Notes: a model not told the origin generated them from the sequence alone. A stretch of DNA of 64,000 bases from Arachnopeziza araneosa (GCA_003988855.1 QYAI01000031.1:1571-65570), one strand, 5' to 3'. Numbered from the stretch's first letter, positions 1-11,569 are shown. Translations and numbers: made by a program.

Positions 1-54
1 ACCTCTTCTGAGCCGGTTCCATTCCAAGTCCACCCTGAACCTATTCAGGGGTCA

Positions 55-2741
55 TCACGTGAGCAGCACGTGGTCAGAACTGATGCGGGTTCTTACAATA
101 GGGTATCTTGAATAGCTTAGTCGAATCCCACCCTTGACGCTGTTATGGAGAGGATGTCCATGTAATTCGTAAAGAGCTTTGATAGCGAAGGAAATATTGT
201 CAAACTCGACGAAACACATTGGACCATTTTGCTTTGTTCTGAAGACCATGCGCTTATAGCCTTTTTGCTTAGAAAACAGTGCCTTTAATTCATCCTCGGA
301 TACATCGATTGGGAGGTTTCCCACATAAAGAGTGCTACAGGGAGGGAAATGTTGCGGACGATACTGAAAAGCTCCTGGCTGAGACACGATAGGCAAGTCT
401 TCACTAGCCAGAGTGCTGTTTTTGGCGCCAGTAACAGGATCCTTGAGCTCACTAGTATTACCGTCGTCAAAAGAATGATTGCCGATTGCCAATGAACGGG
501 CGATTTCTGCAGACTCATGCATATGATGTTTGGAAATATTTGCTTGTGAATGACTCAGCAAAGGATGGTTGCTGTCTTCCCAGGGGTTCTGGAGTCCGTT
601 GCTTTCAGAAAGGCTGCTTTGCCTCATGAATGGACTAGGACTTAACTCTGGAGACGAGTTTGGCGGCGCATGCAAGTCCACGTTTTTTGGAATTTCAATA
701 TGGACATAACCAACATTCTGAAACTCGGTCCTGATGTTACGGTTACGAAGGTAGCTGAATCGTTCCGAAGAAAGAATAATTCCATTGAGATCAGCTGCAA
801 TGTCACTGTCCCCGGTGTCATAGTAGTATGCGAGAAGGTTTTCCATCAAAAGTTCTGGGCTAGGTATCGATATATCTTTGACTTCAAGAGCATCGAGTAT
901 TTGCTGGAAGGTATTTTGAAGAGGGACCACATAAGCTTCACCAAGTGGATTTGACGCAACAACATGGCCGTAGACTTCAAGCGTTTCTTGGTCCACAACT
1001 AGTGAGCCGCAGTCGCCCTCGATAACGCCTTCACAAATCTGATCAGCTAGAACTTTAACTGGTGGATCTTCGACCTACATTCAGAGTCAGATAGAATGAC
1101 ATTCCACGCCTGGCAAAGCTTTTCGTCCGCTTTGCCGCCGATATAAGACTGAGAATTGAGCATCACACCTTTCCTTGTTCCACTTGCCCCAGATATCATG
1201 AACACATCAACCCTGTTAGCTTTTAGACCTACTGAAATATTTTCAAGTAGCTTAAGGCGAATGGGGTCATCCTCTGAGTCGAAGGCGTTAAGCCCTTGGT
1301 AGTATTCACTATCCAACTCAATCAAAGCCCAGTCAAGATACGGCGCCGATGTAGATATTTTGGCAACCATATCCAATTTTTGACCATATATGGATCTACT
1401 ATTTCCTCTGAAAGATTTGTGGGCCGTGGTTATCTCTGGGTATGATCGTTCGGATGTCATTGGCTCATTGTCTGGAGCCCATTGATCATAGTCCAAGTCT
1501 TCATATATGACATCATCAACCCATGAGCAGTCTGCCTGATTGTTTTCGATGTCGCCTTCGTCAACTAATATATCTGATCCGTCGGTAATGGTAGGCCGTT
1601 CTTCTTCTCCCTTATAGTTGAACAAATGATCCACAGTTAAGCCGTATAGCTTAGAGTCCACACTAATGAGAAGCCCCAGAGTCGAGGTACGATCGCCGTA
1701 ACTCACTAACGATCCACAAATTGCTAGAGATGAAGGCGTTTTGGCGACTACTCGCTCCATTGCGGAATGTCGTCGTGTAGGTGTAATTTCCTCTCGCCAA
1801 AAGACGACCCTGAAAGGTGCTATACCAGGAGCATATTCTTGCAAATGAGACTTGCTGGGGTTCAATTGGAACTTGTTTAGTACAGAGAGCTTTTTCGGCT
1901 GGTATTGTCTCTGGATGTGCTTACTGTTCAGTAGTGATCGCAAATCCTTGAAAATAGCAGCTGCGCAAAATATGATTATCGAGGCAACCGCGTTTGACGG
2001 TGTGCTTCCACATAGACGTAGCTCGTAATTGATTTTCGAAGTGTTATACTTCAGAAGTTTATGTCTATCAACAGCCTGCTTGAAGAAATCAACCAGTTGG
2101 GGATATCGCTCTTGGAATTGGGGGCTAATTGGTGCATATGGGTAGATGTTTAGGTCTGTCCCTGGTACTCTTGTTGGGTTGCCATAATCTGAAGACAAGA
2201 TTTCGGAGTTCTGTATGATAGAAGAAGTAGAGTTGATCTGTAATGAGCTTTGTGGGATAGTTGGGCAATTTTCTGGTGCGGAGTAAGAAGAGTCTTCCAC
2301 CTGTTTACTTCCTTCGGGACGGGAACGAGTGAGTATTTTTGGTGCGAAGGGTGAGGGTTTAGAGAGTATTGATTTGACGGCTCTGTCGTCGTCTGCAATT
2401 GACTTCCTTGGATTATTGTTAAAATAGGGTGTCGAGTGGAGGTTTTTTGTGTGTTCTTGTAGTATATAAGGCTGCTCACATGGCTCTTCTGTCGTCTGCT
2501 CTGCTGTTGCTCCAGAGTATAGCCGTTCAACAACAAGAATCTCAGAGTGCATAGTGTCAACAAGAGTGAAGGCTGTAATAGATATAATATCGACTCTGAC
2601 TTGAGAATTTGATGGGAAGAACAGAAGAACTCTTATCGTAGTTAGAGAATTTGAAGTTGCCCATTTTTGTGGTTCCAATGAGGCAGTGCTGAGGAATGCC
2701 CGCATTGTGGCTGTGTTAACTATTGACACCGCCGCGGCCAT
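55..2741 (-). pseudogene. Serine-protease-like domain fused to Whi3/Scw1-type RRM; frame broken
   Basis: Two open segments read as one gene: 2741 down to 1047 (564 codons) and about 1074 down to 55. The first carries a chymotrypsin-like fold seen in fungal hypothetical proteins: His in 'LTVDHLF' and Asp in 'DWALIEL'. The second supplies the Ser motif 'GDCGSLVVD' and 'GHVVAS.PLGEAYVVP'. After a linker of about 150 residues comes a complete RRM ('TLYVGNLPIDVSEDEL', 'GPMCFVEF', 'GHPLHNSVKGGIRLS'), which closely resembles the C-terminal RRM of the RNA-binding proteins Whi3/Scw1. The segments are in different frames. The first stops at TAG 1047-1049 and the second is closed upstream by TAG 1075-1077, so the switch lies in about 30 nt. 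No canonical intron of normal length fits without removing conserved protease sequence. An indel, a sequencing error or a pseudogene are all possible. The start at 2741 is an ATG. The chimeric architecture is directly visible; its function is unknown. Confidence 0.6.
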
Positions 2742-2796
2742 CGCACTTCAAGGTTTCGCTCCCGAAACAAATACCTTTTTGAAGAAATAATACAAA
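2742..2796. promoter_or_regulatory. Very short divergent intergenic spacer
   Basis: Only 55 bp separate the ATG of the protease-RRM gene (minus strand) from the ATG of the next gene (plus strand), so any promoter elements must be shared or lie inside the coding sequences. I see no clear TATA box. The true start of either gene could also be further in. Confidence 0.35.
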
Positions 2797-3944
2797 ATGC
2801 GAACTGCTACAACAGCCGAGAAGAAGCTGATTGCTAGAGATTTCTTTGATGCAGAGGAGAGGTTCGACTCATTGAGTACCTATTTCAAAATATATGACTC
2901 TCTGACAGCTTCACAATATGCGGCAATTCAAATGCACCCCTCAGCCTTAAGCTCGCATGAAGATATCCGAAGATTGATTCTCGAATTAAGAGCAAACCCA
3001 CAAATAACCCGCAACGAATTCAAGAGCAAAGTCTTTCCGAATAACTTCACAGATTCAGAAACCACCAATGACCAGGAACGCGCTATCAATATCGCTGTGC
3101 AACTTATGTTGATGATCGATTGTTCAGATAAGGAGCGCCATTCGGAAGGCTACGAGATTGGCGGTTTCAGGCCAGTAAGCTGGCTTGACTCGGAGCGATT
3201 TACCGATTTTGTGAGCAAGGTTTTCCCAGCCAACGTCCGTGATCGAGAGAAAATTCGGACGGCACTGAGGGAGAAAAATGCTTTGAAATGTTGGAAGTTG
3301 AGGAAGCGCGCAAATATCAAGTTCCTCCCGACAGACAATTTAGCAGAGCATCTTTTATACGACCCACAGGACAACGTTGTTCGTATCTTTCGGCAAACCG
3401 CGTTTCTGAAAGCTCATCTTCGACTATCTACTACTAAGCCTCTCAATCAAGGAATTATAGAAAGTCTTGAAATGTGAGTTTTGACCAATCTGACAGCCAT
3501 CTTGGTTAAGTCATTAACATACATTACAGGGGAACATTACCACCTCAACTGCTACTAGAGACACTGCACTCATTGCAAAGTATATTATTTCCTCCAGTTG
3601 ATGAGAAGTCGTCACGATATCTGGAGAGCATCATTCAAGATGCGAAATTGGACTTTGACCCCGATTGCCTTCTTTATGAGGGATACGCTCGACCCGTGCC
3701 GGAAGAATTCGAATATTACTACTGGGGTAATCGGCTCGCCAAGTTACACCATATTGTGACAAACCCGAGGCCGAGTCGTCGTGTCGGTCAGTGGATACAA
3801 AGACATGCTTCGGAGAGAAATGCATTATTTGTAGCTATCCTATCACTTGTTCTTTCGGCATTTTTTGGCTTCTTGAGCGTTGTTTTGGGGGTTGTCCAGG
3901 CTTGGATTGCGTATAAATCTTGGAAAGCTCAATCCAGCATCTAG
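2797..3944 (+). CDS. Fungal membrane-anchored protein of unknown function
   Basis: Exons 2797-3473 and 3530-3944. The 56-nt intron runs from GTGAGT to TTACAG, and the phase closes across it (Met split AT|G). The product is 363 residues. The first 300 or so are soluble, charged and helical, with no domain I can name. Near the C-terminus is one strong hydrophobic stretch (starting at 'NALFVAILSLVLSAFFG' and running on for about 30 residues), which is one long or two short membrane helices, then a short basic tail. This plan, a soluble N-terminal body with a C-terminal membrane anchor, is common among lineage-specific Pezizomycotina proteins. It faces the protease-RRM gene head to head across 55 bp. 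Function not recognised. Confidence 0.75.
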
Positions 3945-4765
3945 TCGTAGTTATGTTGGATACTTTTGGATAAGAAAAGTGAGGAAATAAGGAGACTTAG
4001 GTATCCTAGTTATATTCCAGTAAGCATCAACGCTCAAGTAAGAAACAATGAAACTGCATTTTCGATCTAGTTTTGTGTTCTGCAGCTGCCTCCAATCCAG
4101 AACATGGTGTATGTCACTCACGTACTTAATATGTATTATTGGGAAAATTGAGGAGGTTACCCCTCATTTACATTTGGGGACTAAGAGAAATGATTACTCT
4201 AAGTAAGTCGATGATTTTATGCATTTTTCGACATATCAATTGTTCAAATCAGCTTTACTCTGTACTGCTCCATTGACAGAGGATTTGCAGTTTTGTTGTA
4301 GAGGCTCTTTTCAGTGCAGCCTTTCTGGAGACGGAGGGAATCTGTATCACTTCTATTCTAACAGAATCAGTCGAAAATACTTCACTAAACATATAGTCCC
4401 CCTAGATCTTCATCTCTCTAAACATTTACTTACATCTATCTCTTGTATCATTCGAGGTCGAAACACGTTCTCGAGGTCATTTCTCGGTTAAGACACGGGT
4501 CATCCTGACTTTATCAATTGGACGAGAAATCTTTCAAAGTGGCATAAAGCGAGCTTGATTCTACGCTACAGGACTAGATTAAAGATTTTAGAATGGCAAT
4601 ACTTAAGAATTAACGGGTTTTTAGTGCGAGATACTGACAAAAGCAGCGCACAAATGCTTAACGTCCGCAAGTCAAAACTTCATTGACTCTGAATCAGTGT
4701 GGTGGTAGATTTTAATAACATGAAGACCGCACGTGTTGTTTCAAATACCAAAGACTCTCTCACCA
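3945..4765. other. Intergenic, no gene seen
   Basis: This 821-nt AT-rich spacer lies between the 3' ends of two convergent genes. The only open frame (4219-4491) has no family-like features and no splice partner. I see no RNA gene or repeat. Confidence 0.5.
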
Positions 4766-5698
4766 TCATTCCAAATTGCCACTATTCGAATCGAGCATCG
4801 AGAAAACCTCCGAATAAGCTGGCGGATCAAGAGAAATATTCCTGTAGTCATGCGTGACCTTTGCCGGCTTTTGACTCTCAATATCCTGAGGACCCCTCAA
4901 CTTTAAATTGAACTTAATCCTTGTGCGCTTAAGCTCCTGCGTAAACCTCCACTCCTCCTCCCTCAGTAAATTTAGATGAACCTTCATCTCAGCCTCATTC
5001 TCGAAGACGGCAACCAATTTTCGATCATCCGCCTTCCCATGATGCATTTTCCTTCTCTCAGCTCCTGTCCAACCCAGACATCCAATAGCAATATGAGGGA
5101 TCTTAGTAGTTGAGCTCTGCCTCTTTTGAAATTCGTAATACTTCTTTATGTCGTAGATCGTGCCAAGCATAAATTTGCTTTGAGAACCGATGGATTTCTC
5201 ATCTGCTATTACAAGTAGTTGTTCCAACTGTGGAAGCGTGTCAAATCGAGTGGTGGGTTGTTTTCGCTCATCGGTGTAGTTCGGATGGACCATGATTTTT
5301 CTTGTACTGACGAGCTCCAGTGGGAGAGATTCCAGATGATTAGGATACGGAGGTAGTAGGTGGGAGTTGATTGCAAGACTTCGCCACCCAGGATCAAACA
5401 TTAGATAGTCGATGATTGGACTGAAGTATAAAGGCGTGGAAGTTGTCGAGACATTGATATTAATGTACTCGCCGTACAAGAGAGCGGCTTCACGTGATTC
5501 TTGGCAGACGTCGGTCAGAAAGGGTGATTTAGAGGCGGTAGTGAAGACATTCTTCCCGATCTTCCTCGTCCATTTGATTATTCGAGGTGTTAAACCAGCC
5601 CTCCATATCTGAGAGCGGATTTCTGGAGGGAGGTTGGCAAACAACGTAAATTTCCTGTCTGAATCGCTGAACGAAGCGAACTCTATCGTTGTAGGCAT
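4766..5698 (-). CDS. 2EXR domain protein
   Basis: Single exon, 310 residues, ATG at 5698. The N-terminal 60-80 residues hold the fungal 2EXR signature: 'FANLPPEIRSQIWRAGL' followed by a region ending 'LTDVCQESREAALLYGEY'. After this comes 'YFSPIIDYLMFDPGW', the usual 'lead line' of the domain. The rest has no named domain, and the tail is basic and ends in low complexity. 2EXR proteins are F-box-like proteins in filamentous ascomycetes, often in large families, and their molecular role is unknown. A perfect TCACGTGA palindrome lies about 140 nt upstream. Confidence 0.85.
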   Translation of the reverse strand: MPTTIEFASFSDSDRKFTLFANLPPEIRSQIWRAGLTPRIIKWTRKIGKNVFTTASKSPFLTDVCQESREAALLYGEYININVSTTSTPLYFSPIIDYLMFDPGWRSLAINSHLLPPYPNHLESLPLELVSTRKIMVHPNYTDERKQPTTRFDTLPQLEQLLVIADEKSIGSQSKFMLGTIYDIKKYYEFQKRQSSTTKIPHIAIGCLGWTGAERRKMHHGKADDRKLVAVFENEAEMKVHLNLLREEEWRFTQELKRTRIKFNLKLRGPQDIESQKPAKVTHDYRNISLDPPAYSEVFSMLDSNSGNLE

Positions 5699-5836
5699 CT
5701 TAGCATTCTTGGTCTAAGAAGGAGCTCTAACATCTAGAGATTGCTGGTTTTGATAGGCAGATCGAATGTCAGAGTTTGAGAGCAGGTTGTGAGGTGGCAA
5801 GCGATTGAGGCGTAATCACATATTAATAATGCATTT

Positions 5837-5844
5837 TCACGTGA
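5837..5844. promoter_or_regulatory. TCACGTGA E-box palindrome upstream of the 2EXR gene
   Basis: A perfect 8-bp palindrome containing CACGTG sits about 139 nt upstream of the 2EXR start. CACGTG is the classic target of fungal bHLH factors (Cbf1/Pho4 type) and is frequent in ascomycete promoters. Only the sequence is seen; binding is inferred. Confidence 0.35.
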
Positions 5845-6052
5845 CTGTCGACATTTTCAGTAGCAATTTTTTTCAAGCGCGACCAGGTAGGTATGGGATA
5901 ATCTAAATCATGTAACTCGGAAGAATGTAAGAGGATCCTACTATACATCTAGCAGCTGAAGGAACATAAAGACATTATATTTTACTTCATAATATCTACT
6001 CGAACATGCTACCTTTAGATCTTACTGATATCACATCACCCCACTAGAGCCT

Positions 6053-8142
6053 TCACTTTCTTTTCGTCGCCCCTCCCTTCTTCGCGCTCCCTGTAGCGTT
6101 ACCTAATGCCTTATCCGCTTTCTCGGCCACCTCCTTGCCTACCACTACGCTTGCGTCAGCACCTGCTGGCGCTGAAAGGGGCTTCGCAGCCACCTTCTCC
6201 TCGAGCTGCTCTTCATCACCTCCCTGTCCGAACTCATTCACTCTTGTGTAATCAACCTTGTACTTCCAGCTCTGGTACAAGTATACAAAGAAGATAACAT
6301 CGTCTCTCAAAGTAGCCAATCGATGCAGGGTAGGCATCTTGATTGTGAAAGCGAAGAGATCATCAATGAATGTGTTCAGGAATTTATACGTCATAGCCTT
6401 AGCAGGCATGTGGGCTACAGATTTTAGTCTGTAGTTAATGTAGAGAGATGGAACCATCATGAGGAAGCCGTAAGCGTAGACGGAACCGACAAGGGTGGTG
6501 ATGACGAAAGAGTACCATGATTTGTGAGTTTCGTAAATAACGGAGTAGACGGCGTAGGCGAGAAGTAGAGGAACGGCGATGATGTAGAGATATTTGAAAG
6601 CTACCTCGTCATATTCTTTAGTCTTCTGCTCAGTTTCTGACAACACGTGTTTGTCCTCGAAGGCAATACGGTAAGGGATTATAGAATCCGGAGCAGGACG
6701 TATACGGACATTGACAACGGTGGTGATTTTCCAGAATTCAAGGAGGATACCCATGCCTTGGGAGAATAAAATCATCCAAGATGTGTTTTCATTATTGTCG
6801 AGCAAGTAGAGAAAGATGACTCCTTGCATGAAGACATTGGCAAGAATGGAACGAACAGAGATACCGACGTTGTTCTTCTTGTTGCGATAATGAGAGATGT
6901 CTGACTTGAAAGCCAGCATTTCAAAAATCATGTGGAAGATTGAGACAACAACTGTAGTTCCAAGGAGAAGTGGGTTGGTATCAAGAAGGATTTCCTTGAT
7001 CATTTCGAACTCGGACCCATCACCTCCACCAGGTGAAGAGATACCTCCAAAAATTAGCAGATTTCATAAATGAAGAGGTGTAAACATACCATTTGCAGCA
7101 TTCCTAGAGGTCTGTTTTGCTCCTTCATCAATGCTAGAGACGATGCTGAACTTCCAATTCGCCAGATGGTTCAAATTGATATGAAGCGGAAGTCGTGTAA
7201 CAGTCGAGTTCAAGGCAGTCATATGTGATTTCAATTGCCAGAAAGTGTTCACAAATAGGACGGGATAATACCATCCATTCTGGCCTGTAGCATCTCTGGC
7301 TCCAGTAGCCTCCAAATGCACATACTGCCTGATTGCGGGATGCAAAGACGGGAAAGTCATAACTCCAGTGTCAGGAATAAACGCCATGGTAAAATTCGGA
7401 TGATAATGGCTGGTAATGACCGGACCAGTTGGAACTTCTTCTTCCACCTCCTCGGTAATATTCGACACAGCAAGTAAGCTCTTCGTCTTCTTAATCTTCT
7501 TCTGAGCAATATACTGCGTCAGAGGATGAATAAAATGAAACGCCTTGCTCGTATCGTAACCAGTAGTAGAAGGGTCGAGCTTCTGTCCTGTCAAACCGAT
7601 ATAAAAATGAGCCCACAGTGTTCCATTGTTCTGTACCTCCTTTGGCACAGCAAAAGTTGTATCGATAACCCTACTCTCATCCCAGCTGCCGAACACAAAC
7701 GCCTTCTCATCAACAACGATACGTTCCTTCAACGTGTGTGCCAGGGGTTCGGATACAAAAGTCGGAGAAACGACGATGGTGATGTCAAGCGGTGAGTTCA
7801 ATGGCCACATGGGCGCTATACGCTGCGGGATAGGACTGTACATTGCGCCATCGTCGAGGGAGTCGGGACGCGCGAAGAAAGAAGGGATCGCGGCGGTGTT
7901 GGCGGGAACATTGACCACAGCGCCGGAAGCATCAGTCGTAGTCTCCACAGCAGGAGTCTTCGGCCCCATGATCTTTCCCATGACGAATTGCATGCCGAAG
8001 AAGATGGCCAGACCTTGGATTGCTTGTTTGAGAATGGGCTGGGAGAAATTAGCAGATTCAAAAAATAGCTAAGAAAACTCACGCTCATTCCACCTTCCTG
8101 TGCCTGCGCACCGGCGGCGGCGGGAGCTGTAGGGGGAGGCAT
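6053..8142 (-). CDS. CLPTM1 family transmembrane protein
   Basis: Three exons: 8142-8083, 8038-7090 and 7044-6053. The introns are 44 and 45 nt with GTGAGT and GTATGT donors, and both junctions close in phase. The product is 666 residues, the normal size for fungal CLPTM1 proteins. The N-terminal half is lumenal with beta-rich family blocks ('FIPDTGVMTFPSLHPAI', 'YYPVLFVNTFWQLK'). The C-terminal half has five or six membrane helices with the family motifs 'IFHMIFEMLAFKSDI', 'SWMILFSQGMGILLEFWK' and 'LFAFTIKMPTLHRLA', then a Lys/Ala-rich tail ending in a basic 'KRK'. In animals CLPTM1 proteins act in the ER and Golgi in receptor trafficking and lipid scrambling; the fungal role is inferred to be in the secretory pathway. 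It is transcribed divergently from the LOG gene across 463 bp. Confidence 0.95.
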
Positions 8143-8605
8143 CTTTGTTGATGATACCTCAAAAAATTGAAGGTATTCGGAGATGGCGTTAGAAAAGAGA
8201 GACTGACGTTTACCATGGAAGACCATGGACCCTGGAAGTGGAGGCTGGGCGGTGGCCAATCATATTGCACGTGGGAAGGCGCGGCTGCGTGCGGCTGCAA
8301 GGTGGGGGATTGAGAGACAACGACGTCAACCATTACTCGAGCAGTGAGACGAAACAATTCATGTCGAGTGCGGTCTGTCTTTACATTACTTTCAACGGAG
8401 ATTCTCGTTAGTTCTACAATCCAGATTTGCTTCTCTCTACTCGTTCCACGTTTTTGCAGTTATACAATACCGACGTGGCCCTCAAAGTCATTCCGCATAT
8501 CTTGTTGTCGACTGTTTCAATCAACACTCCTTCTTATTCCTATCAATCCTATAAAAGTTCACTCCAATCTTCTCGACTATCGCTTTCCTAATTACTACCA
8601 ACAAA
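8143..8605. promoter_or_regulatory. Divergent promoter region between CLPTM1 and LOG genes
   Basis: This 463-bp spacer lies between two start codons. It contains a GCACGTGG E-box-like site near 8267 and CT-rich stretches before the LOG start, which is typical of ascomycete promoters. I see no gene inside. Confidence 0.4.
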
Positions 8606-9388
8606 ATGGCTTCCAATGACACAGCACCTTCAATCCACTCCGCGAACGTCATTCCTACAATTGCAACAGTCAATGGCCACACCAAAGCCAGCCACTCAAC
8701 ATCTGTTCCCACTTCCACCGACATACCATCAATCAACACTTCTTTGAAAACAGTTATCTGCGTCTTCTGCGGCGCCTCTCCAGGAAAATCACCAGCGCAC
8801 CTCGCAGCCGCCAAATCTTTAGCTCAAACCTTCCATGAGCAAAACATCTCCCTCGTGTATGGCGGCGGAACCGTTGGCCTGATGGGGGAAGTAGCACGTA
8901 CACTTGTCTCCCTCTCCGGACCTACCTCCGTTCATGGTATCATCCCAGCTCCCCTCGTGAAATACGAGCGTGGACCTGAGAGCACCTCTGCTTCTTCCAC
9001 GGTCCCAGAGTACACGGTTTATGGCAAAACAACCGTGGTGAAAGACATGCACACGCGGAAGCAGATGATGGCACAAGCCGTGCTCGCTGGTGGACCGGGA
9101 AGTGGATTCCTCGCACTGAGCGGAGGTTATGGCACGTTGGAGGAATTGATGGAGGTAGTTACTTGGAATCAGCTCGGGATCCATGATAAAGGGGTTGTGG
9201 TGTACAATGTGGAGGGTTATTGGGACGGGTTGTTGGAGTGGGTAAAGGGAGCGGTGGGAGCGGGTTTTGTGAGTCAGGGGACTAGTGGCATCATCAAGGA
9301 GGGGAAGGATAGTGAGGAGTGCGTTCGGAAGTTAAGGGAGTATATCAGTGCTGAGGGCAGGTTTAAGTTGGAGTGGGGAACACAGTGA
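8606..9388 (+). CDS. LOG family cytokinin-riboside monophosphate phosphoribohydrolase-like
   Basis: Single exon, 260 residues. A Ser/Thr-rich leader of about 45 residues precedes a Rossmann-type LOG domain: 'VCVFCGAS.GKSPAH', 'SLVYGGGTVGLMGEVA', the Arg/Lys pocket 'DMHTRKQMMAQA', and 'LSGGYGTLEELMEV', which is the PGGxGTxxE motif with Ser for Pro. The catalytic Arg and Glu are both present. LOG enzymes hydrolyse N6-modified adenosine monophosphates to the free base and ribose 5-phosphate. They are often misannotated as lysine decarboxylases. Fungal members may act in cytokinin production or in nucleotide clean-up. The Ser-rich leader is longer than in bacterial and plant proteins. Its 3' end faces the proteasome gene 281 bp away. 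Confidence 0.93.
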   Translation: MASNDTAPSIHSANVIPTIATVNGHTKASHSTSVPTSTDIPSINTSLKTVICVFCGASPGKSPAHLAAAKSLAQTFHEQNISLVYGGGTVGLMGEVARTLVSLSGPTSVHGIIPAPLVKYERGPESTSASSTVPEYTVYGKTTVVKDMHTRKQMMAQAVLAGGPGSGFLALSGGYGTLEELMEVVTWNQLGIHDKGVVVYNVEGYWDGLLEWVKGAVGAGFVSQGTSGIIKEGKDSEECVRKLREYISAEGRFKLEWGTQ

Positions 9389-9669
9389 AAATTCTACATG
9401 GTGTTATGAGAATGATGATTATATCTTAGGTTGGGGGTGGTGTTTAGATCGACTTGCATGGCTTGGAGCAACCGTCACATTGCAGGGAATATCCTTAGAC
9501 AGAATGGAAATACACACAAAGACCAAGGTGGTAGAACTCCGCTTACATAGAGCTAGAGCTGAATCCAGGCACTTATGCCATCTATATGCCCCTCTGACAT
9601 CTTTTGTAATTGTACAACCACCGCACAACTTTCATTGTCGAACCATTGTATCGACTTTAATTGTAACAC

Positions 9670-10567
9670 CTACGAATCAACCTCCATCGTTTCACTCTCG
9701 CCCTCGGCACCATCCGCCACCAAATCCACCCACTGCTTAACCTCCATTCCATCAAATAGTTTGAATCCCTCAATCTTCTCTCCCTTCACACCTTGTTTGC
9801 CTACACCCACAACACCCACGCTGCAATTCTCAACCGTCAATTCCTTATCCTGAGCCAAACTCTCTTTCAACGCATTCAGTCCATGTTTGACCAAGTCTTC
9901 TCTACTTGCATCAGCAAACTTCTCTAGATTCCTCTCTAGATAAGTTCTAGCCATCTGACTCCTCGCTCCAATTGCACAAGCCACCATCTCCTGCGTCATG
10001 CCACTAGGTTGGAACTCGAACAGATGAGGGCCGGTCTCATCCACTCCAGCGACTAATAATCCCACACCATAAGGTCGCTTTCCATAATGTTGGGTATTGG
10101 TCTGAGCACGATCGCCAATAGAAGATACGAGTCTTTCGAGGGGAATAGCGCGGCCGTAGGTAAGGCGGGAAGACAATGACTGCTGCTTCATGAAGTTGGA
10201 GAGAACGCGAGCGTCCGAGGCGAGGCCAGCGAGGGCGAGACCGAGATGCTCATCGATGGCAATAATTTTCTTTTGATAGGAGGAAAGTTCTTCTGCGTTG
10301 CGCTGGGAGGGGAGATTAGTTAGCAACAAATAAAGGTGTGTAAATAAAGCGGTGGAGGTACCTTCAATGCGACGAGGACGGCATGTGTCTTGCTGACTAG
10401 CCCCACCACTACACTTCCCTGCTTGACAGCTTCCGAAGCATACTCGACCTGGAATATGCGTCCTTGCGGAGAGCTATTGTACATTAGCCCAATGCCAACT
10501 AGAGTTCCACGCGTTTGTTTCCAACTTACAAGGTAACGGAATCGTTGTCATAATTATTTCGAAACAT
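9670..10567 (-). CDS. pre5: 20S proteasome alpha subunit (alpha-6, PSMA1/Pre5 type)
   Basis: Three exons: 10567-10530, 10473-10362 and 10302-9670. The first exon codes only 12 residues plus 2 nt. The joined N-terminus reads 'MFRNNYDNDSVTFSPQGR', then 'FQVEYASEAVKQGS', the proteasome alpha signature. The body has 'HLGLALAGLASDARVL', 'PYGVGLLVAGVDETGPHL' and 'GARSQMARTYLERN', which match PSMA1/Pre5 best. The total of 260 residues is normal for the family. It forms part of the outer alpha ring of the 20S core in nucleus and cytosol; alpha subunits are not catalytic. It is convergent with LOG and divergent from VPS55. Confidence 0.95.
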
Positions 10568-10989
10568 TCTGGCGTTACAGGTGGAATTGAAGAAGACGTA
10601 TGTTTGATGGAGAAGTTGTGATGGGGTAATGGAGGGTGTGATGGTTCAAATACGTACAGAGAGGAGGAAAGGTAAATATTTGGGCTAGGCAGGAACGATG
10701 ATGGATGCTGGAAGGCTGAGACTAGCCGTATTAGGTATGCTAACAAGGGTAGGTCCCAGAGCCGCAATAGACGAGCCGTCAACGTCAGCTGAAGAAACAA
10801 TCAAGGCCACCATCACGACGACGGGACATCAACGAATACTTCGAGACCCGCTGACTGTTTCGCATACAATCTGGGCCCGAGGTATATTCACGCAAGGACA
10901 AGAAGTCTGCATGAGCGTTGAGAGAATAAGCAACTATCGCAGCTTCGTCGCACGACAATCGCAAACGATCAACACCACCAACTACATCT
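10568..10989. promoter_or_regulatory. Divergent promoter region between proteasome alpha-6 and VPS55
   Basis: This 422-bp spacer lies between two housekeeping start codons. I see no TATA box and no match to the yeast PACE element (GGTGGCAAA), and no gene inside. Confidence 0.4.
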
Positions 10990-11569
10990 ATGAAAATGAC
11001 AGCCGGCCTCAAAACTATCATCTCCCTCTCTTTCGTACGACCTCCCTGCTTCTGTCCTCTTCAATCTATTCCAATGTCTTCCTCCACACCCTAGTTTCAG
11101 CATCACTAACAACCGACACAGGTCCTCGCCATCGGCTTCCTCCTCGTCATCCTCTCATGCGCCCTCTACCACAGTAATCTCCCTCTACTAGTAGTAGCGA
11201 CCTACGTACTCGCACCTGTCCCTAACTGGGTCTGCGGACGATGCGCCAATCCCGATGATTTTGGGGAGTCGACTGGAGGAGGGATTGTGGATTTCGGAAG
11301 GTTTTGTACAGGATTTTTGGTGCTGATGGGTGTTGGTATGTTTTCCTCCTCTTTGGTTTGTTAGGTTACATCTGTCGAAAGAGAATTTTGCTTGGTTCTG
11401 ACATAATTCGTGGATTGGGACTGATTCTATGATAGCGTTACCTGCTCTTCTCGCACATTCTGCAAAGATTAGTTGGGCTGCCGCGGTTATGAGTATTATT
11501 GGTGGAGCGCTTATTTATGGGACAATCATTACCTTCGGCATGTTCTTTCAGGAAGAATCTGAGTTCTAG
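10990..11569 (+). CDS. vps55: Vps55 family endosomal sorting membrane protein
   Basis: Three exons: 10990-11034, 11122-11335 and 11436-11569. Both introns (87 and 100 nt) close in phase. The 130-residue product carries the Vps55/OB-RGRP pattern of four membrane helices: 'AGLKTIISLSFVLAIGFLL', 'LVVATYVLAPVPNWVCGRC', 'GRFCTGFLVLMGVALPALL' and 'IIGGALIYGTIITFGMFFQ', ending in an acidic tail. Vps55 works with Vps68 in late-endosome to vacuole trafficking. A second ATG at 10996 is an equally good start. No single exon is long enough to stand out as an open frame, so the gene is easy to miss. Confidence 0.93.

Noticed and set aside
2150..2563. 137-codon minus-strand frame
   Set aside because: Alternate frame inside the protease-like gene; no features of its own.
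4219..4491. 90-codon open frame in the spacer after the two-exon membrane protein
   Set aside because: No domain, no splice partners and biased composition; chance frame in AT-rich DNA.
10698..11177. 159-codon frame overlapping the VPS55 promoter and first exons
   Set aside because: Starts in the promoter and runs in the wrong frame through VPS55 exon 1 and its intron.
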